From positions 15,330,040-15,394,039 of the forward strand of contig NC_045145.1 of NCBI RefSeq assembly GCF_008831285.2: a stretch of 64,000 nucleotides of DNA, read 5' to 3'. The notes beneath the pieces are model-generated. The model worked only from the letters and a program-made list of their open reading frames with translations. It did not search any database and was not told the DNA's origin. Origin of the DNA: Nymphaea colorata (taxonomy: Eukaryota; Streptophyta; Magnoliopsida; Nymphaeales; Nymphaeaceae). The translations under genes were made by a program, and so were the position numbers. Below, one piece after another: positions 27,010 through 37,625 of this stretch (positions are counted from its first letter, which is position 1; every line of letters begins with the position of its first letter).

Positions 27010-27445
27010 ATCCATTGAGGAGTGGAGCTTAAGTTCAGTCAGCTCGAGCTTGGCTCGACTAACGAAACCTTGAGCTCGACTCGGCTTGAGTTTGTAAATA
27101 GCTTGACCAAAGCAACTTGAACTCGACTCAGCAGTTATGTATTGAGCTCTACTCAATTAAGGCTCGACCAACTCATTTGAATAGAATTGATATTCATCAT
27201 TATGTGTTGAGCTCAAGCTCAACTCGATTAAGGCTCGACAAACTCAAAAACTCGTTTGAATATATCGATTTGATTAAGGCTCAAGCTCAACTCGACAGTT
27301 ACGTGTTGAGTTCGAACTCAACTCGATTATTTGATCGAGTCGACTCATGAACTCGAGTTTGACTCGTTAAGCAAATGACTTTGCTTGAAATCATTCACGA
27401 GCTAAGCTTTAACGAGTTGAGCCCAATAGCTCGACTTGTTGTTCA
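27010..27445. mobile_element. AGCTCGA/GACTCG-rich insertion private to copy B
   Basis: About 430 bases made of degenerate repeats of words such as GAGCTCGACTCGGCTTGAG, GAGCTCAAGCTCAACTCGA and TTAAGGCTCGAC. It is absent from copy A, which has a different AT-rich segment (24300-24460) there. Similar words occur at 41590-41740 (GAACTCAGCTCGACTAAA). Repetitive elements of this composition are widespread in plants; no coding. Confidence 0.55.
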
Positions 27446-27569
27446 CCCTTATTTGGTGGCGACTTGCATGGGTTTAATTCAATCTTCGAGCTTTACAAAA
27501 CTGAGAAAGGTTAGAGAGAATATATTTGCGTGGATTTCTTTGCTGCATCATACACTAAACTGGAGTGGA

Positions 27570-28680
27570 ATCAAAGTCTGCGGTTTCAGTTTCTAAATTT
27601 TAAAAACAAAATACCTCGTTTGTCCCACCTAGGGCCTCTTCTAGTTTCTGAAGAAACCTACAGTGTTCAAATTAACCGGACCTTGTGGTTGGAAGATTGC
27701 AGTCCAACAGCATCAAAACCTGGTTTTCATCCAAATTTTGGATAAGGAGGCACTACCAATGATGAAGCTTTGTTTGAAAGTGAGGCGTGAATGCAAGTCT
27801 AAACTCACATTCTTGAATTAAGTTGAACTTGAAAAGGACTAAATCTGACCTGAAATCGCCCACCGTTTTGCCAAGTTTGACTAAATTTGAGCCAGTACTC
27901 AATGCCAAGTTTGCTTTTTTGTCTAAATTTTTTTTAAAAAATATGACCACCCAAGTTTTTAGATGAATTTTCTAAAGACGCAAGTAAAAGAAAATAATAA
28001 TTTTATATAAAATAATGAGAATACCCCCTACAAAGTACCACCCCTCCCTTGGGTGAAGAAAGATATTTCCGTTATCAGAAACATAACAAAAAACCATCAT
28101 TTATCTTCCTTTTGCCAATCACGCATGTGGTAGCGTTTGGATAACATCCTAAAAAAAAAAGTGGTTTTTGTAAAAGATCAGGTCTTGATAAAAATTAGTT
28201 TTAGTCCTTATTCTGAGTTTGCGCTTAGAAAGATATACTGATATTGTTATTTCGTTAATGTTAAAGGAATGTATTATGGAAGCCTTTGACATAAACCGGA
28301 TGTGACGTTGATTCTTTGATATCTTAAGCAACGATACCTTGGCATATTCATAATGTATACCATCTGGCTCCGTCTATCATTGGCTGTTCAAACGCCTCCC
28401 TCCCCTTTTAAAGCCACAGGTGGCCGTACTTATCATGTCCCAAATTTTCAACCATTCACTGAACACGGAGAAATTGAAGCAATCCTTCCCCATCATGGAC
28501 CATATGATATGATATATAATATTAGTTATTAGCGTGACGACAATTGAACAATTGGAAAAAAACATAAAAAAAAAGATAGTTACAGCAGAAAAATGGATGG
28601 CAAATTAGTCGATTCAATCGGCGTTGAAGAAATAGGAATGGGCCGGCCGGCCCCATAATGTATCGGGCCGGTTCAGTACT
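27570..28680. other. Gene-free spacer
   Basis: Low-complexity AT-rich DNA with small unconvincing ORFs. I looked here on the minus strand for further exons of the SAL1-type gene that begins at 29177 and saw none. Confidence 0.6.
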
Positions 28681-28682
28681 TA

Positions 28683-28870
28683 CGACTATAAGGTAAATGA
28701 CAAACACCTTTACGGCCTGCTTCCGTCTGTTTACGGCCTGCTTCCGTCTGTTTTACGTTGCCAAAACTGTAAATGACAATCACCTTTACGGCCTACAGTA
28801 CTTACGGCCTGCTTCCGTCTGTTTTACGTTGCCAAAACTTAAAATGACAATCACCTTTAGCTTAAAATGA
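28683..28870. repeat. Tandem repeat of a roughly 70-95-bp unit
   Basis: The word TACGGCCTGCTTCCGTCTG occurs three times (near 28712, 28734, 28803), with TTTACGTTGCCAAAACT following twice and AAATGACAATCACCTTTA twice. The array abuts the orphan SAL1-like exon. Confidence 0.8.
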
Positions 28871-28931
28871 CCATTTATAGCAAAGAAGAAACAAAAAACC
28901 AATTTGGAGATCGGAAGAGAAAAAGTGAGAC

Positions 28932-29177
28932 CTTGCAGAGTTGCGCAGCGAGGGAAGCGGCCTTCTTCGCGACGGAGAGCTCCTTCTCGTACGCCATGGC
29001 GAAAATGGAGGCCCTGCTCCTCGTCCGGAGCTTCTGCTTCTTCGAGAGAAAGAAGTCGAGATCAGGATTCGGGAAAGGGAGGACAGACCGGCTTAGGTGG
29101 TGATGGCGGGAAGAGAACTGGAGGCGAAAGGAGGAGGCGCTACGGGTTGGTGGAGCGTAAGGCGGCAGGACAGCCAT
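28932..29177 (-). pseudogene. SAL1: Orphan first exon of a SAL1-type 3'(2'),5'-bisphosphate nucleotidase
   Basis: The open frame from 29177 encodes a ~60-residue basic, Ser/Arg-rich leader that looks like a plastid or mitochondrial transit peptide. It is followed by MAYEKELSVAKKAASLAAQL and CK, matching the start of plant SAL1 proteins, which remove PAP (3'-phosphoadenosine 5'-phosphate) and link sulfur metabolism to stress signalling. The match stops at a possible GTCTCA donor at 28931, where plant SAL1 genes also have an exon end. The remaining exons (metal-binding DPIDGT region and the rest) were not found anywhere downstream on the minus strand before the K+ channel gene. Either this is a truncated duplicate or the intron is very long and I missed short exons. 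Function is therefore doubtful. Confidence 0.7.
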
Positions 29178-29944
29178 TTGTCACAGAGACTTATACATAC
29201 AAATGTAACTATTTATCATGTCGGATAATATCATGAAGCCTTCTGTCTTGATAATCAGTCACTAGTTCGAGTAACATGAGTATCAAACCCTTCAGGTCAA
29301 TGGAGGAAAGCAATGTATTAGTCGACATGTAGTAGAGCAATGGAAGGGAGAGAGTCTCAACTCAGATCTCTGATAATGGTAGGATGAAATGCTCCTCACT
29401 CACCAATCTCAGTTTTGTTCCCACCTACCCTTGTAAACTAAAATTAATGCAAATACTCAAGTATAAGATTAAACAAGGTTTGATCATTGTCAAAAATAAC
29501 GTAATGGCAAAGTTTTTCTCTAAAATAATACAACAAATTGGTTTTTCGAAAAAAAAGTTCAGTAAATTTTAAGAAAAGTTAAAAAAAAACGTAAAAAATG
29601 TGAAAATAAAGTTCTGGCAACTAAAAAATATCAAACAAAGCGAAAATACATAAAACCGACCAGTGGTGACTGAGATGAGAGAGAGAGAGTGGCACAGTAT
29701 CCGTCACTTGTTAGGCTGAACCATTTCCAACTCTTCTGCTGTTCCATCATAACTCTCTCTCTCTCTCACTCTCTTCCTCCGCCGTTTTCCCACCATCCAT
29801 TGCAGCCTGTCATCTATGTGTCTCTCTCTTTACTTGTTTCGCCTTTTTCTCTCCCCAGCATTTTTCTTCAGCAAGCACTTGGTATATCATATATCCTTAG
29901 TGGGGAAGAGTTGAATCCCTGCTACATCGTTCCCTGGTTGTGGG
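29178..29944. other. Spacer between divergent starts; CT-rich 5' leader
   Basis: Contains an AT-rich part (29380-29660) and CT/TC repeats at 29751-29790 and 29815-29860, just upstream of the ATG at 29945. These resemble the pyrimidine-rich 5' leaders of plant genes. No gene seen. Confidence 0.4.
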
Positions 29945-30042
29945 ATGGGGAGGATGCCGACGCCGATGCCGCGAGGTGATGATCATGGTGATTCGGCTGT
30001 GGAGTCGGGGGAGATGCAGACTCACTTCTGTGAAGAATGCAG
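29945..30042 (+). CDS. Possible first exon of the F-box-like gene
   Basis: An ATG at 29945 opens 32 codons ending HFCEEC, then a strong AG|GTAAGA donor at 30043. The exon ends in phase 2. The next plausible exon, at 34833, begins in phase 0, so direct joining shifts the frame and meets a stop within about ten codons. Either an intermediate exon is missing from my model, or the gene is broken, or this exon belongs to something else. Confidence 0.4.
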
Positions 30043-31172
30043 GTAAGACAAGCGTCATTTCTTCAAGATCATGACAAATGTTTCTGCTAAGCTACTCGTT
30101 AGCAACTCTTTCTCTCTCTCTTCTCTCTTACCTTTTGCAAAAATCCTGCCATACCCATTTTACAATTTGTTTTCTGTTTGAAGAGCTACAAAGTAACCTT
30201 AATAGTTTATGCAATGCTCATGGCATATTTTTTCTCTGGATTGGAGTGTTGATTGGGTAGGGGAGGTCGTGTTTGGCCTACAGAATGTATCTATTATGGT
30301 CTGGATATTTAATCTTCAAATAGATTCTTGATTTGCCGAATGTGCTGGTTGAGTACAAGTTTCATTCTCCTTTAGCAACTGCCACTTTCTTGTTTGGGAC
30401 TAAAAAGCAATTGCACGCTGCAGCTGCTTGTACCTTCTGATCACTAGTTTGCAAATTTTCTCTCTACTTATTTGGCTTGGTATGTTTATCGGCCGAGATG
30501 TAAGCTTGGTTTCGCCTAACAGTGACTAAACAAGACCGGGTGGTCTTGGCTTCTCTGTGGTTGTGTCGAAGGAGTTTTCTTGTAACCCTTTTCTCGTGGA
30601 CGTCTCTTTGGGGAAATGACAGATCATGCTTCGATAGAGGAGTATTCTTTTTTTTTGTTTTTGTTTCTTAGGGGGAGCACCGAGCATGCATTCCTGTGGT
30701 ACTAGAACTAGATTTGGTTAGTAAAGAACTTCTGAAGTTGCTGTTATACATTTTTTCCGAAGCTTTCAAAGAGAAACGGGTACCTGAACCCTCTCGAGAG
30801 CAGTGGTACAAGTAAAACCAACCTTCTAGATGCACCTTGCTAATTTTGTAATCTTTAGCTTTGGCTTGCGCAAAAATGAGACTCTTCAAGCCCCGGTCCA
30901 CCCAACTTTTTGGTCTAGATGCGTAAATGCCTAAATATGTTCTAAGAGTTCAGTCTCTTAATTTCTTCGTGATGTTATGACTTAACCATGTGATCCATCA
31001 CTAATTTAGAATTTCTTAAAAATGTGTCTGAACGTTTTGTTAGGCCAAGGCACTCTCCCTTCATATTGACTAGTCTCTAGTTTAAAAACCCTTGCATGCA
31101 CTCCTTTTACTTGGAATGTGCTTTGCCTTGTCCTTGTGGTAGAAAACCCCCCCTTTTGAACTCATGACAGCC

Positions 31173-34120
31173 CATCACTTGTCTGACATTCACAAGTTGG
31201 CTTACCAGATGAGTGGAACCCTTGTGAACAATAGTTTGGAATTTCACCATGTATATAAGCAACTCAAGCATGTTACTTTTTCCTATTTTCTTTAGTTAAT
31301 TTTTTTTCTTAGGAATGTGCTTTTGTAATTGAGCTTATACATGATAGACAGTGGTCGGTGCGATTGCTAGTTGTGAGACCATCACAAAAACTAGTCTTCC
31401 CAGGGGCTGCAGTGAGGAGAAACGACCTCACACTTAGTGCATTCTCAGATGAATTCTGCAGATCCTTTCCTGAACGAGTGAAATATTTACATATTTTTGT
31501 GGTTTGGTCTTTAAGTTGTTCCACTACACATTTACTACCTTGTAGATCGTGCATATCTCATGCATGTCAAATAAGCTGATTCTGCATCAGCCGTAAAGTG
31601 TTTTGGTATGACTTCTGAAACCTGATTTTGATTATAAGCAGGCTCCAAATGTTTGCTATTTCATCACTTGTCTGATATTCACAAGTTGGCTTACCATATG
31701 AGTGGAGCCCTTGTGAGCAAGGGCTTGGAATTTCACCCTGTATGTAAGCAACTCAAACTGGTTACTTTTTCCTATTTTCTTTAGTTATTTTTTTTTTCTT
31801 AAAAAGGTGCTTTTGTTATTGAGCTCATACATGATAGATAGTGGTCAGTGCGATTGCTAGTTGTGAGACCATCACAAAAACTAGTCTACCCAAGGGCTGC
31901 AGTGAGGAGAAACGACCTCACACTTAGTGCATTCTCAGATGAATTCTGCAGATCCTTTCCTGAAAGAGTGAAATATTTACATATTTCTGTGGTTTGGTCT
32001 CTAAGTTGTTTCACTACACATTTACTACCATGTAGATCGTGCATATCTCATGCATGTCAAATAAGCTGATTCTGCATCAGCCGTAAAGTGTTTTGGTATG
32101 GCTTCTGAAACCTGATTTTGACTATAAGTAGACTCCAAATGTTTGCTATTTCATCACTTGTCTGATATTCACAAGTTGGCTTACCATATGAGTGGAGCCC
32201 TTGTGAGCAATAGTTTGGAATTTCACCATGTATGTAAGCAACTCAAACTGGTTACTTTTTCCTATTTTCTTTAGTTAATTTTTTTTTCTTAGGAATGTGC
32301 TTTTGTTATAGAGCTCATACATGATAGATAGTGGTTGGTGCGATTGCTAGTTGTGAGACCATCACAAAAACTAGTCTTTCCAGAGGCTGCAGTGAGGAGA
32401 AACGACCTCACACTTAGTGCATTCTCAGATGAATTTTGCAGATCCTTTCCTGAACGAGTGAAATTTTTACATATTTCTGTGGTTTGGTCTCTAAGTTGTT
32501 TCACTACACATTTACTACCATGTAGATCGTGCATATCTCATGCATGTCAAATAAGCTGATTCTGCATAAGCCGTAAAGTGTTTTGGTATGGCTTCCGAAA
32601 CCTGATTTTGACTATAAGCAGGCTCCAAATGTTTGCTATTTCATCACTTGTCTGATATTCACAAGTTGGCTTACCAGATGAGTGAAGCCCTTGTGAGCAA
32701 TAGTTTGAAATTTCACCCTATATATAAGCAATTCAAACTGGTTACTTTTTCCTATTTTCTTTAGTTAATTTTTTTTTTCTTAGGAATGTGCTTTTGTTAT
32801 TGAGCTCATACATGATAGAGAACGGTTGGTGCGATTGCTAGTTGTGAGACCATCACAAAAACTAGTCTTTCCAGGGGCTGCAGTGAGGAGAAACGACCTC
32901 ACACTTAGTGCATTCTCAGATGAATTCTGCAGATCCTTTCCTGAAAGAGTGAAATATTTACATATTTCTGTGGTTTGGTCTCTAAGTTGTTTCACTACAC
33001 ATTTACTACCATGTAGATCATGCATATCTCATGCATGTCAAATAAGCTGATTCTGCATCAGCCGTAAAGTGTTTTGGTATGGCTTTTGAAACCTGATTTT
33101 GACTATAAGCAGGCTCCAAATGTTTGTTATTTCATCACTTGTCTAATATTCACAAGTTGGCTTACCAGATGAGTGGAGCCCTTGTGAGCAATAGTTTGGA
33201 ATTTTACCCTGTATATAAGCAACTCAAACTGGTTACTTTTTCCTATTTTCTTTAGTTAATTTTTTTTTTCTTTGGAAGGTGCTTTTGTTATTGAGCTCAT
33301 ACATGATAGATAGTGGTCGGTGCGATTGCTAGTTGTGAGACCATCACAAAAACTAGTCTGCCCAGGGGCTGCAGTGAAGAGAAACGACCTCACACTTAGT
33401 GCATTCTCAGATGAATTTTGTAGATCCTTTCATGAAAGAGTGAAATATTTACATATTTTTGTGGTTTGGTTTCTAAGTTGTTTCACTACACATTTACTAC
33501 CATGTAGATCGTGCATATCTCATGCATGTCAAATAAGCTGATTCTGCATCAGCCGTAAAGTGTTTTGGTATGGCTTCTGAAACCTGATTTTGACTATAAG
33601 CAGACTCCAAATGTTTGCTATTTCATCACTTGTCTGATATTCACAAGTTGGCTTACCATATGAGTGGAGCCCTTGTGAGCAATAGTTTGGAATTTCACCC
33701 TGTATGTAAGCAACTCAAACTGGTTACTTTTTCCTATTTTCTTTAGTTAATTTTTTTTTCTTAGAAAGGTGCTTTTGTTATTGAGCTCATACATGATAGA
33801 CAGTGGTCGGTGCGATTGCTAGTTGTGAGACCATCACAAAAACTAGTCTGCCCAGGGGCTGCAGTGAGGAGAAACGACCTCACACTTAGTGCATTCTTAG
33901 ATGAATTCTGCAGATCCTTTCCTGAACGAGTGAAATATTTAAATATTTTTGTGGTTTGGTCTCTAAGTTGTTTCACTACACATTTACTACCTTGTAGATC
34001 GTGCATATCTCATGTATGTCAAATAAGCTGATTCTGCATCAGCCGTAAAGTGTTTTGGTATGGCTTCTGAAACCTGATTTTGATTATAAGCAGGCTCCAA
34101 ATGTTTGCTATTTCATCACT
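31173..34120. repeat. Six-copy tandem array of a ~490-bp unit
   Basis: Copies begin at 31173, 31662, 32152, 32642, 33133 and 33624, giving periods of 489-491 bp, all direct. Each unit starts CATCACTTGTCTGA, has a pyrimidine tract ending in TTCTTAG-like sequence, and carries an open frame of 73-74 codons starting about 185 bp into the unit plus an 81-codon frame on the other strand in several copies. Copies differ by scattered substitutions including amino-acid-changing ones (for example F/Y/C before P, G/R/E after it), so coding constraint is not evident. A non-repeated flank begins at about 34121. The array lies between the pieces of the F-box-like gene. Confidence 0.95.
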
Positions 34121-34539
34121 GAAAGTTGCAATTACGCCTGAGAATCTCCTGTGCTTCTGCATAGATACGTATTTGATATTGTCATTTTTTAGATCTTAAA
34201 ATACTGGAATTGTCCCCACCCCCAAGATGTCCATTGCAGTCAAGAAGATGCTATCCATTCTTATAATCAAACTTACCTACATGTTTCTTTTGGAAGTAAT
34301 TTATGGGTTCATGTGAGGAAGTTTCATTGAATTACTGTGATTCATAAATTTGGGAACCTCCTATAACTCCATCTTTGTAACAAGAACTCTTGAAGAAAGT
34401 TTCTGCAGCTGAGTCGATGCGACTCGAGTGTAGCTTGGTTTCACAAGTTGCTTTTTTTTTTGTTGAATCATAACTTGTTAATTGTTAATTATTAATTTTG
34501 TTGTTTGTGGACAACCACATAACAAATTATTTATTGCTA

Positions 34540-34660
34540 TATATACATGCATGTCATACGTACACACACACGCACGCACACACACACATACATATATACA
34601 TACATATATATACATATGTATGTGTATATTTATATGTATTATATATGTACATACTCTCCA
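34540..34660. repeat. (CA)n/(TA)n simple-repeat tract
   Basis: ACACACGCACGCACACACAC at about 34563 followed by ATACATATATACATACATAT words. Open frames spanning this tract on either strand are composition artefacts. Confidence 0.85.
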
Positions 34661-34832
34661 CATGTTCGCCCCCTGTGCTTTTTGAAATATGATCCCCACC
34701 ACTGCACCTTTGTGGCATAGAACTCCATTTGTACATGTGCTTCTGTTCCAGATCTTGAAGTACTGTTTTAGCCATTGGGATTTGCAGTATCCATTGCAAT
34801 CAACAAATATACTAGTGTTAATGTTTGTGCAG

Positions 34833-35158
34833 GAAGATGTCACAAAGAGACTAGTGACTCTTGATGTTCTTCCAGGAGATGTCGTTGTGGAGATTCTAGC
34901 ACGCATTGTTTCTTCGTCCCCAGCCATGTTGTCTGTTCTTGATCTTGCCAACATAAAGCTCACGTAAGTTTTCTGTCATCTCCCACAAATTCAACTTTCA
35001 AGCATTCTGCTTGATTCTCTAAAGGGTTTGATTCAAATGTGGTGCGCAGGTGCAAGATGCTGCGTGAAGCTGCAAGGGATAGACGGGTGCTCAGACGAGC
35101 CACCATTGTGGATGGATCTCGAAGGCTAGGCTGGTGGCTGTACAGACAGAGCTCATGA
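34833..35158 (+). CDS. Short F-box-domain protein (two terminal exons) or its relic
   Basis: Exons 34833-34963 (after a TTGTGCAG acceptor, ending in phase 2 before GTAAGT) and 35050-35158 (after GTGCGCAG), joining in frame to 79 codons and TGA. The core LPGDVVVEILARIVSSSP with DLANIKLTCKML and EAARDRRVLRRA matches the F-box of a plant family that includes Arabidopsis At2g35280-like proteins, which recruit substrates to SCF ubiquitin ligases through SKP1. The protein stops right after the F-box at GWWLYRQSS, so no substrate-binding domain is present. The 5' connection is unresolved. It could be a minimal F-box protein or a truncated copy. Confidence 0.6.
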
Positions 35159-37625
35159 GCATTTTTATTCGATTGTGTAGAGACAAGAAATCAACTAGCA
35201 GCATGTGTTCTAGGCATGGTATGAATTTGTGGTTCTTTTTTTCATATTGCAGGTTTAAGCTTTTCATGCGATAATGTTCTTCTGTTATCTTCATAGGTTG
35301 CAACACACGCCAAAATTGAAACAACGATTTATAAACTATCAGCAAATACTGCAATGCATTCCTGATTAAGAAAAAGAATAATTATTTTACTAAATATTAG
35401 CAGTATATGAAACTATGCATCCCTTTTCTTCTTGTTTCTAAGGTGAAAAACTCTTTAAAAACCATATCAAATCAATTCTGCCTCTCTCTTTCCTTTTTCA
35501 TAAATCTGCGGTGTATGTATAATATGTTTTAGGATTCTATATTTTCTATTGGTGGGCCTACAGGTTGAATGCTATGGTAAGGGGAGAAAGGAAAAGGGAA
35601 AGTTGCACCTAGTGGGAGCTGCAAGGAAGGCTGCATGGAAGCCATGTATTTTCTTGGAATTTTGCTTAAGAACAAGGGCCATCAACAGCTGCAGGCATGG
35701 AATGGCTGGAGGGAGCTGCTAAAGTTGGAGGTGGTGGAGGTGCCGGCCTGGTCAAGAGTAGGAACAAGGTTGTGCAAATGCTAAGAGACCTATGGTTTCC
35801 AACTGCAGCCTCAACCATGGCACTGTGCGGATGATGAGTGCGGCGCACTAGTAAAAGGTGAAGCCTTTGCCTTGAGAGGTTGGTGGTGTGAGGAAGACAT
35901 AGAAAATGACAGACACTTTTGCTCATCTCTATGCAGATCGATGTACGAATTCAATAAATTTGTAAACCAACTATGATCTAATTTTGGTGATGGCCTCTTG
36001 ATTCTTGTCCCTATGCGCATCTGCAGCGCTTCCCCACGTATGACACCATCAGCATCTGGAGCGCCACTTTCTTGTCATACTCGCTGACAGTCTCCACGTT
36101 CCAATGAGGACTCGACGACGAAGACTAGATTGCCAAGGGATTTAGATCGGTACAAGATCCGTTGGAATTCGGATTCGGTAAATCCAAAACAGATCCATTT
36201 GCTGAGAGAGATTGAGGAAGGGTAGAAGATGATCTACTAGCCTTTTGGCGTGTTTACTGAAATTATTGGACTGTGAGGTCTCACAATCGATTTCAAGAAG
36301 AAACACATGCATGAAGCACTATCAAATTAATTATTTCTCATGAACGATCGATTATATCCTATTATCATGCTTCTGCTAACTATCGATCAACCGGATTAGC
36401 AATGCACCTATATGGACGGGAAAGAGATAAACACAGAAAATTGAAGACTTAAAGGATCATCCAAAAGGAAAAGGAGACTAGAATTTCGGTGCCCTAAATA
36501 TGGGAGGAGATTATAAATGGAATCCGGCAAATCTCCTTAAGTTTCCATCAGTACACTGAGATCATGCATGCAGTGGATTCTAAATCGTGAACATCTAGTC
36601 AGGATACCCAATTTTTGTTTGAATTTTCACGTACTTAGTTATTCCAAAATTGAAGCCATTTAAATTTCTAACGACAAACACTCCAGGAATCAAACATCGG
36701 ACTTCTTTTAGCTCCACATATAAAGTCATTGCCTGTTGCCGCCAACTAATTTAAAATGCTTCCCCGCTCTATCCGCGAGAGCATATCGGCGGATCGATTC
36801 ATCTCGAAATCGCAAACTTATCAAAATCTTCAATATTTACGATATTTTGGAAGTTTCATTTGTTTTGTTTTTTGAAAATACATGGAAGCACAAAGTAAGC
36901 AATGCCTTGCAAACGAAAGGTGTTTTTTTTTATCTTTGTTGATATCAAGATAACACCTTTAAGTTAAAAAGAAAATCTCAATATTTTATTGGCTTCTAAA
37001 ATCTCGCAGTGAAAACTAAAGATTAACTTTCGAAACCGTCTACATTTGTTACCGTACACACAAAGAAAGAGAGAGAGTTGGCACTTACACAATTTTTTTT
37101 GCAGAAAATATAAAAAATTGAAAATGAAATTTTGAAATGGTTATGGCAATCCCAAAGTTTAAAATGGTAAGTCCGCTCTCCCTCCAAAGAAGCTACAACG
37201 GGGTGGAGGAAGGAAGGGAAGAGTAAATGGTAATCCTTCCTCTCATGTTTCTTCTAACTTCAGTTTCTTCATTTAAGAAAGCCCTTTAAGTTATGACTTC
37301 AATTGAAAAGATGAAGATTAGTGTTCCTTTCACTGGTGCATTCGCCACTTCATCTTCCACGCTGAGCAATACAGTTTCTGTCGTCTTGGATCTTGCCGAT
37401 AAAGATTCAGGCGATGATACTTAATCGTTGTATTTGTTGGTCCTTCGTTTCTTGTTCAATTCGTGCGATCATACGGTCGTAATTTTGGAAGCTATCTCAC
37501 GAATATGTTTGTTTTGATCATGGTGAATCCCCGTGTTGTCTTTCTCTTTAATTTCTTTTTCTTTTCTTTTTTTCTTTGTCCCCTTTTGCAACAAGATTCA
37601 CAATATTTTGGTTCTTGTTCTGCAG
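35159..37625. other. Gene-poor spacer and unresolved 5' part of the PLATZ gene
   Basis: No gene recognised from 35159 to about 37250. From 37292 a 43-codon frame (MTSIEKMKIS start, ending DSGDDT and TAA) precedes the PLATZ exons. It may be an upstream ORF in the leader or part of an unrecognised first exon, but no convincing in-frame donor links it to the exon at 37626. Confidence 0.4.

Larger units (their letters stand above)
24790..27565. repeat. Copy B of the ~3-kb degenerate tandem duplication
   Basis: Direct-repeat partner of 21550-24590. Shared anchors include the ATAGCTAAAGGTAATTGTT block near 25185, the GTAAACTTGTTAGAGAAATG block near 26020, the CCCACGTAATTTAGCATAAAC block near 26164 and the GGGTACTACGAGTCACATATT block near 26874. 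It carries a private (TA)n(TTTA)n expansion and a private AGCTCGA-rich insertion. No gene recognised. Confidence 0.85.

Noticed and set aside
31358..34031. Six 73-74-codon plus-strand frames and the overlapping 81-codon minus-strand frames as a multigene cluster
   Set aside because: They are parts of a recent tandem DNA repeat. Differences between copies change amino acids freely and no known domain is visible, so I annotate the array, not six genes.
31173..34120. Regular repeats as a CRISPR array
   Set aside because: Units are ~490 bp direct tandem copies without unique spacers, in a plant nuclear genome.
34478..34963. 161-codon minus-strand frame antisense to the F-box exon
   Set aside because: Its middle is translated (TG)n/(TA)n simple repeat and its start is the antisense of the F-box exon.
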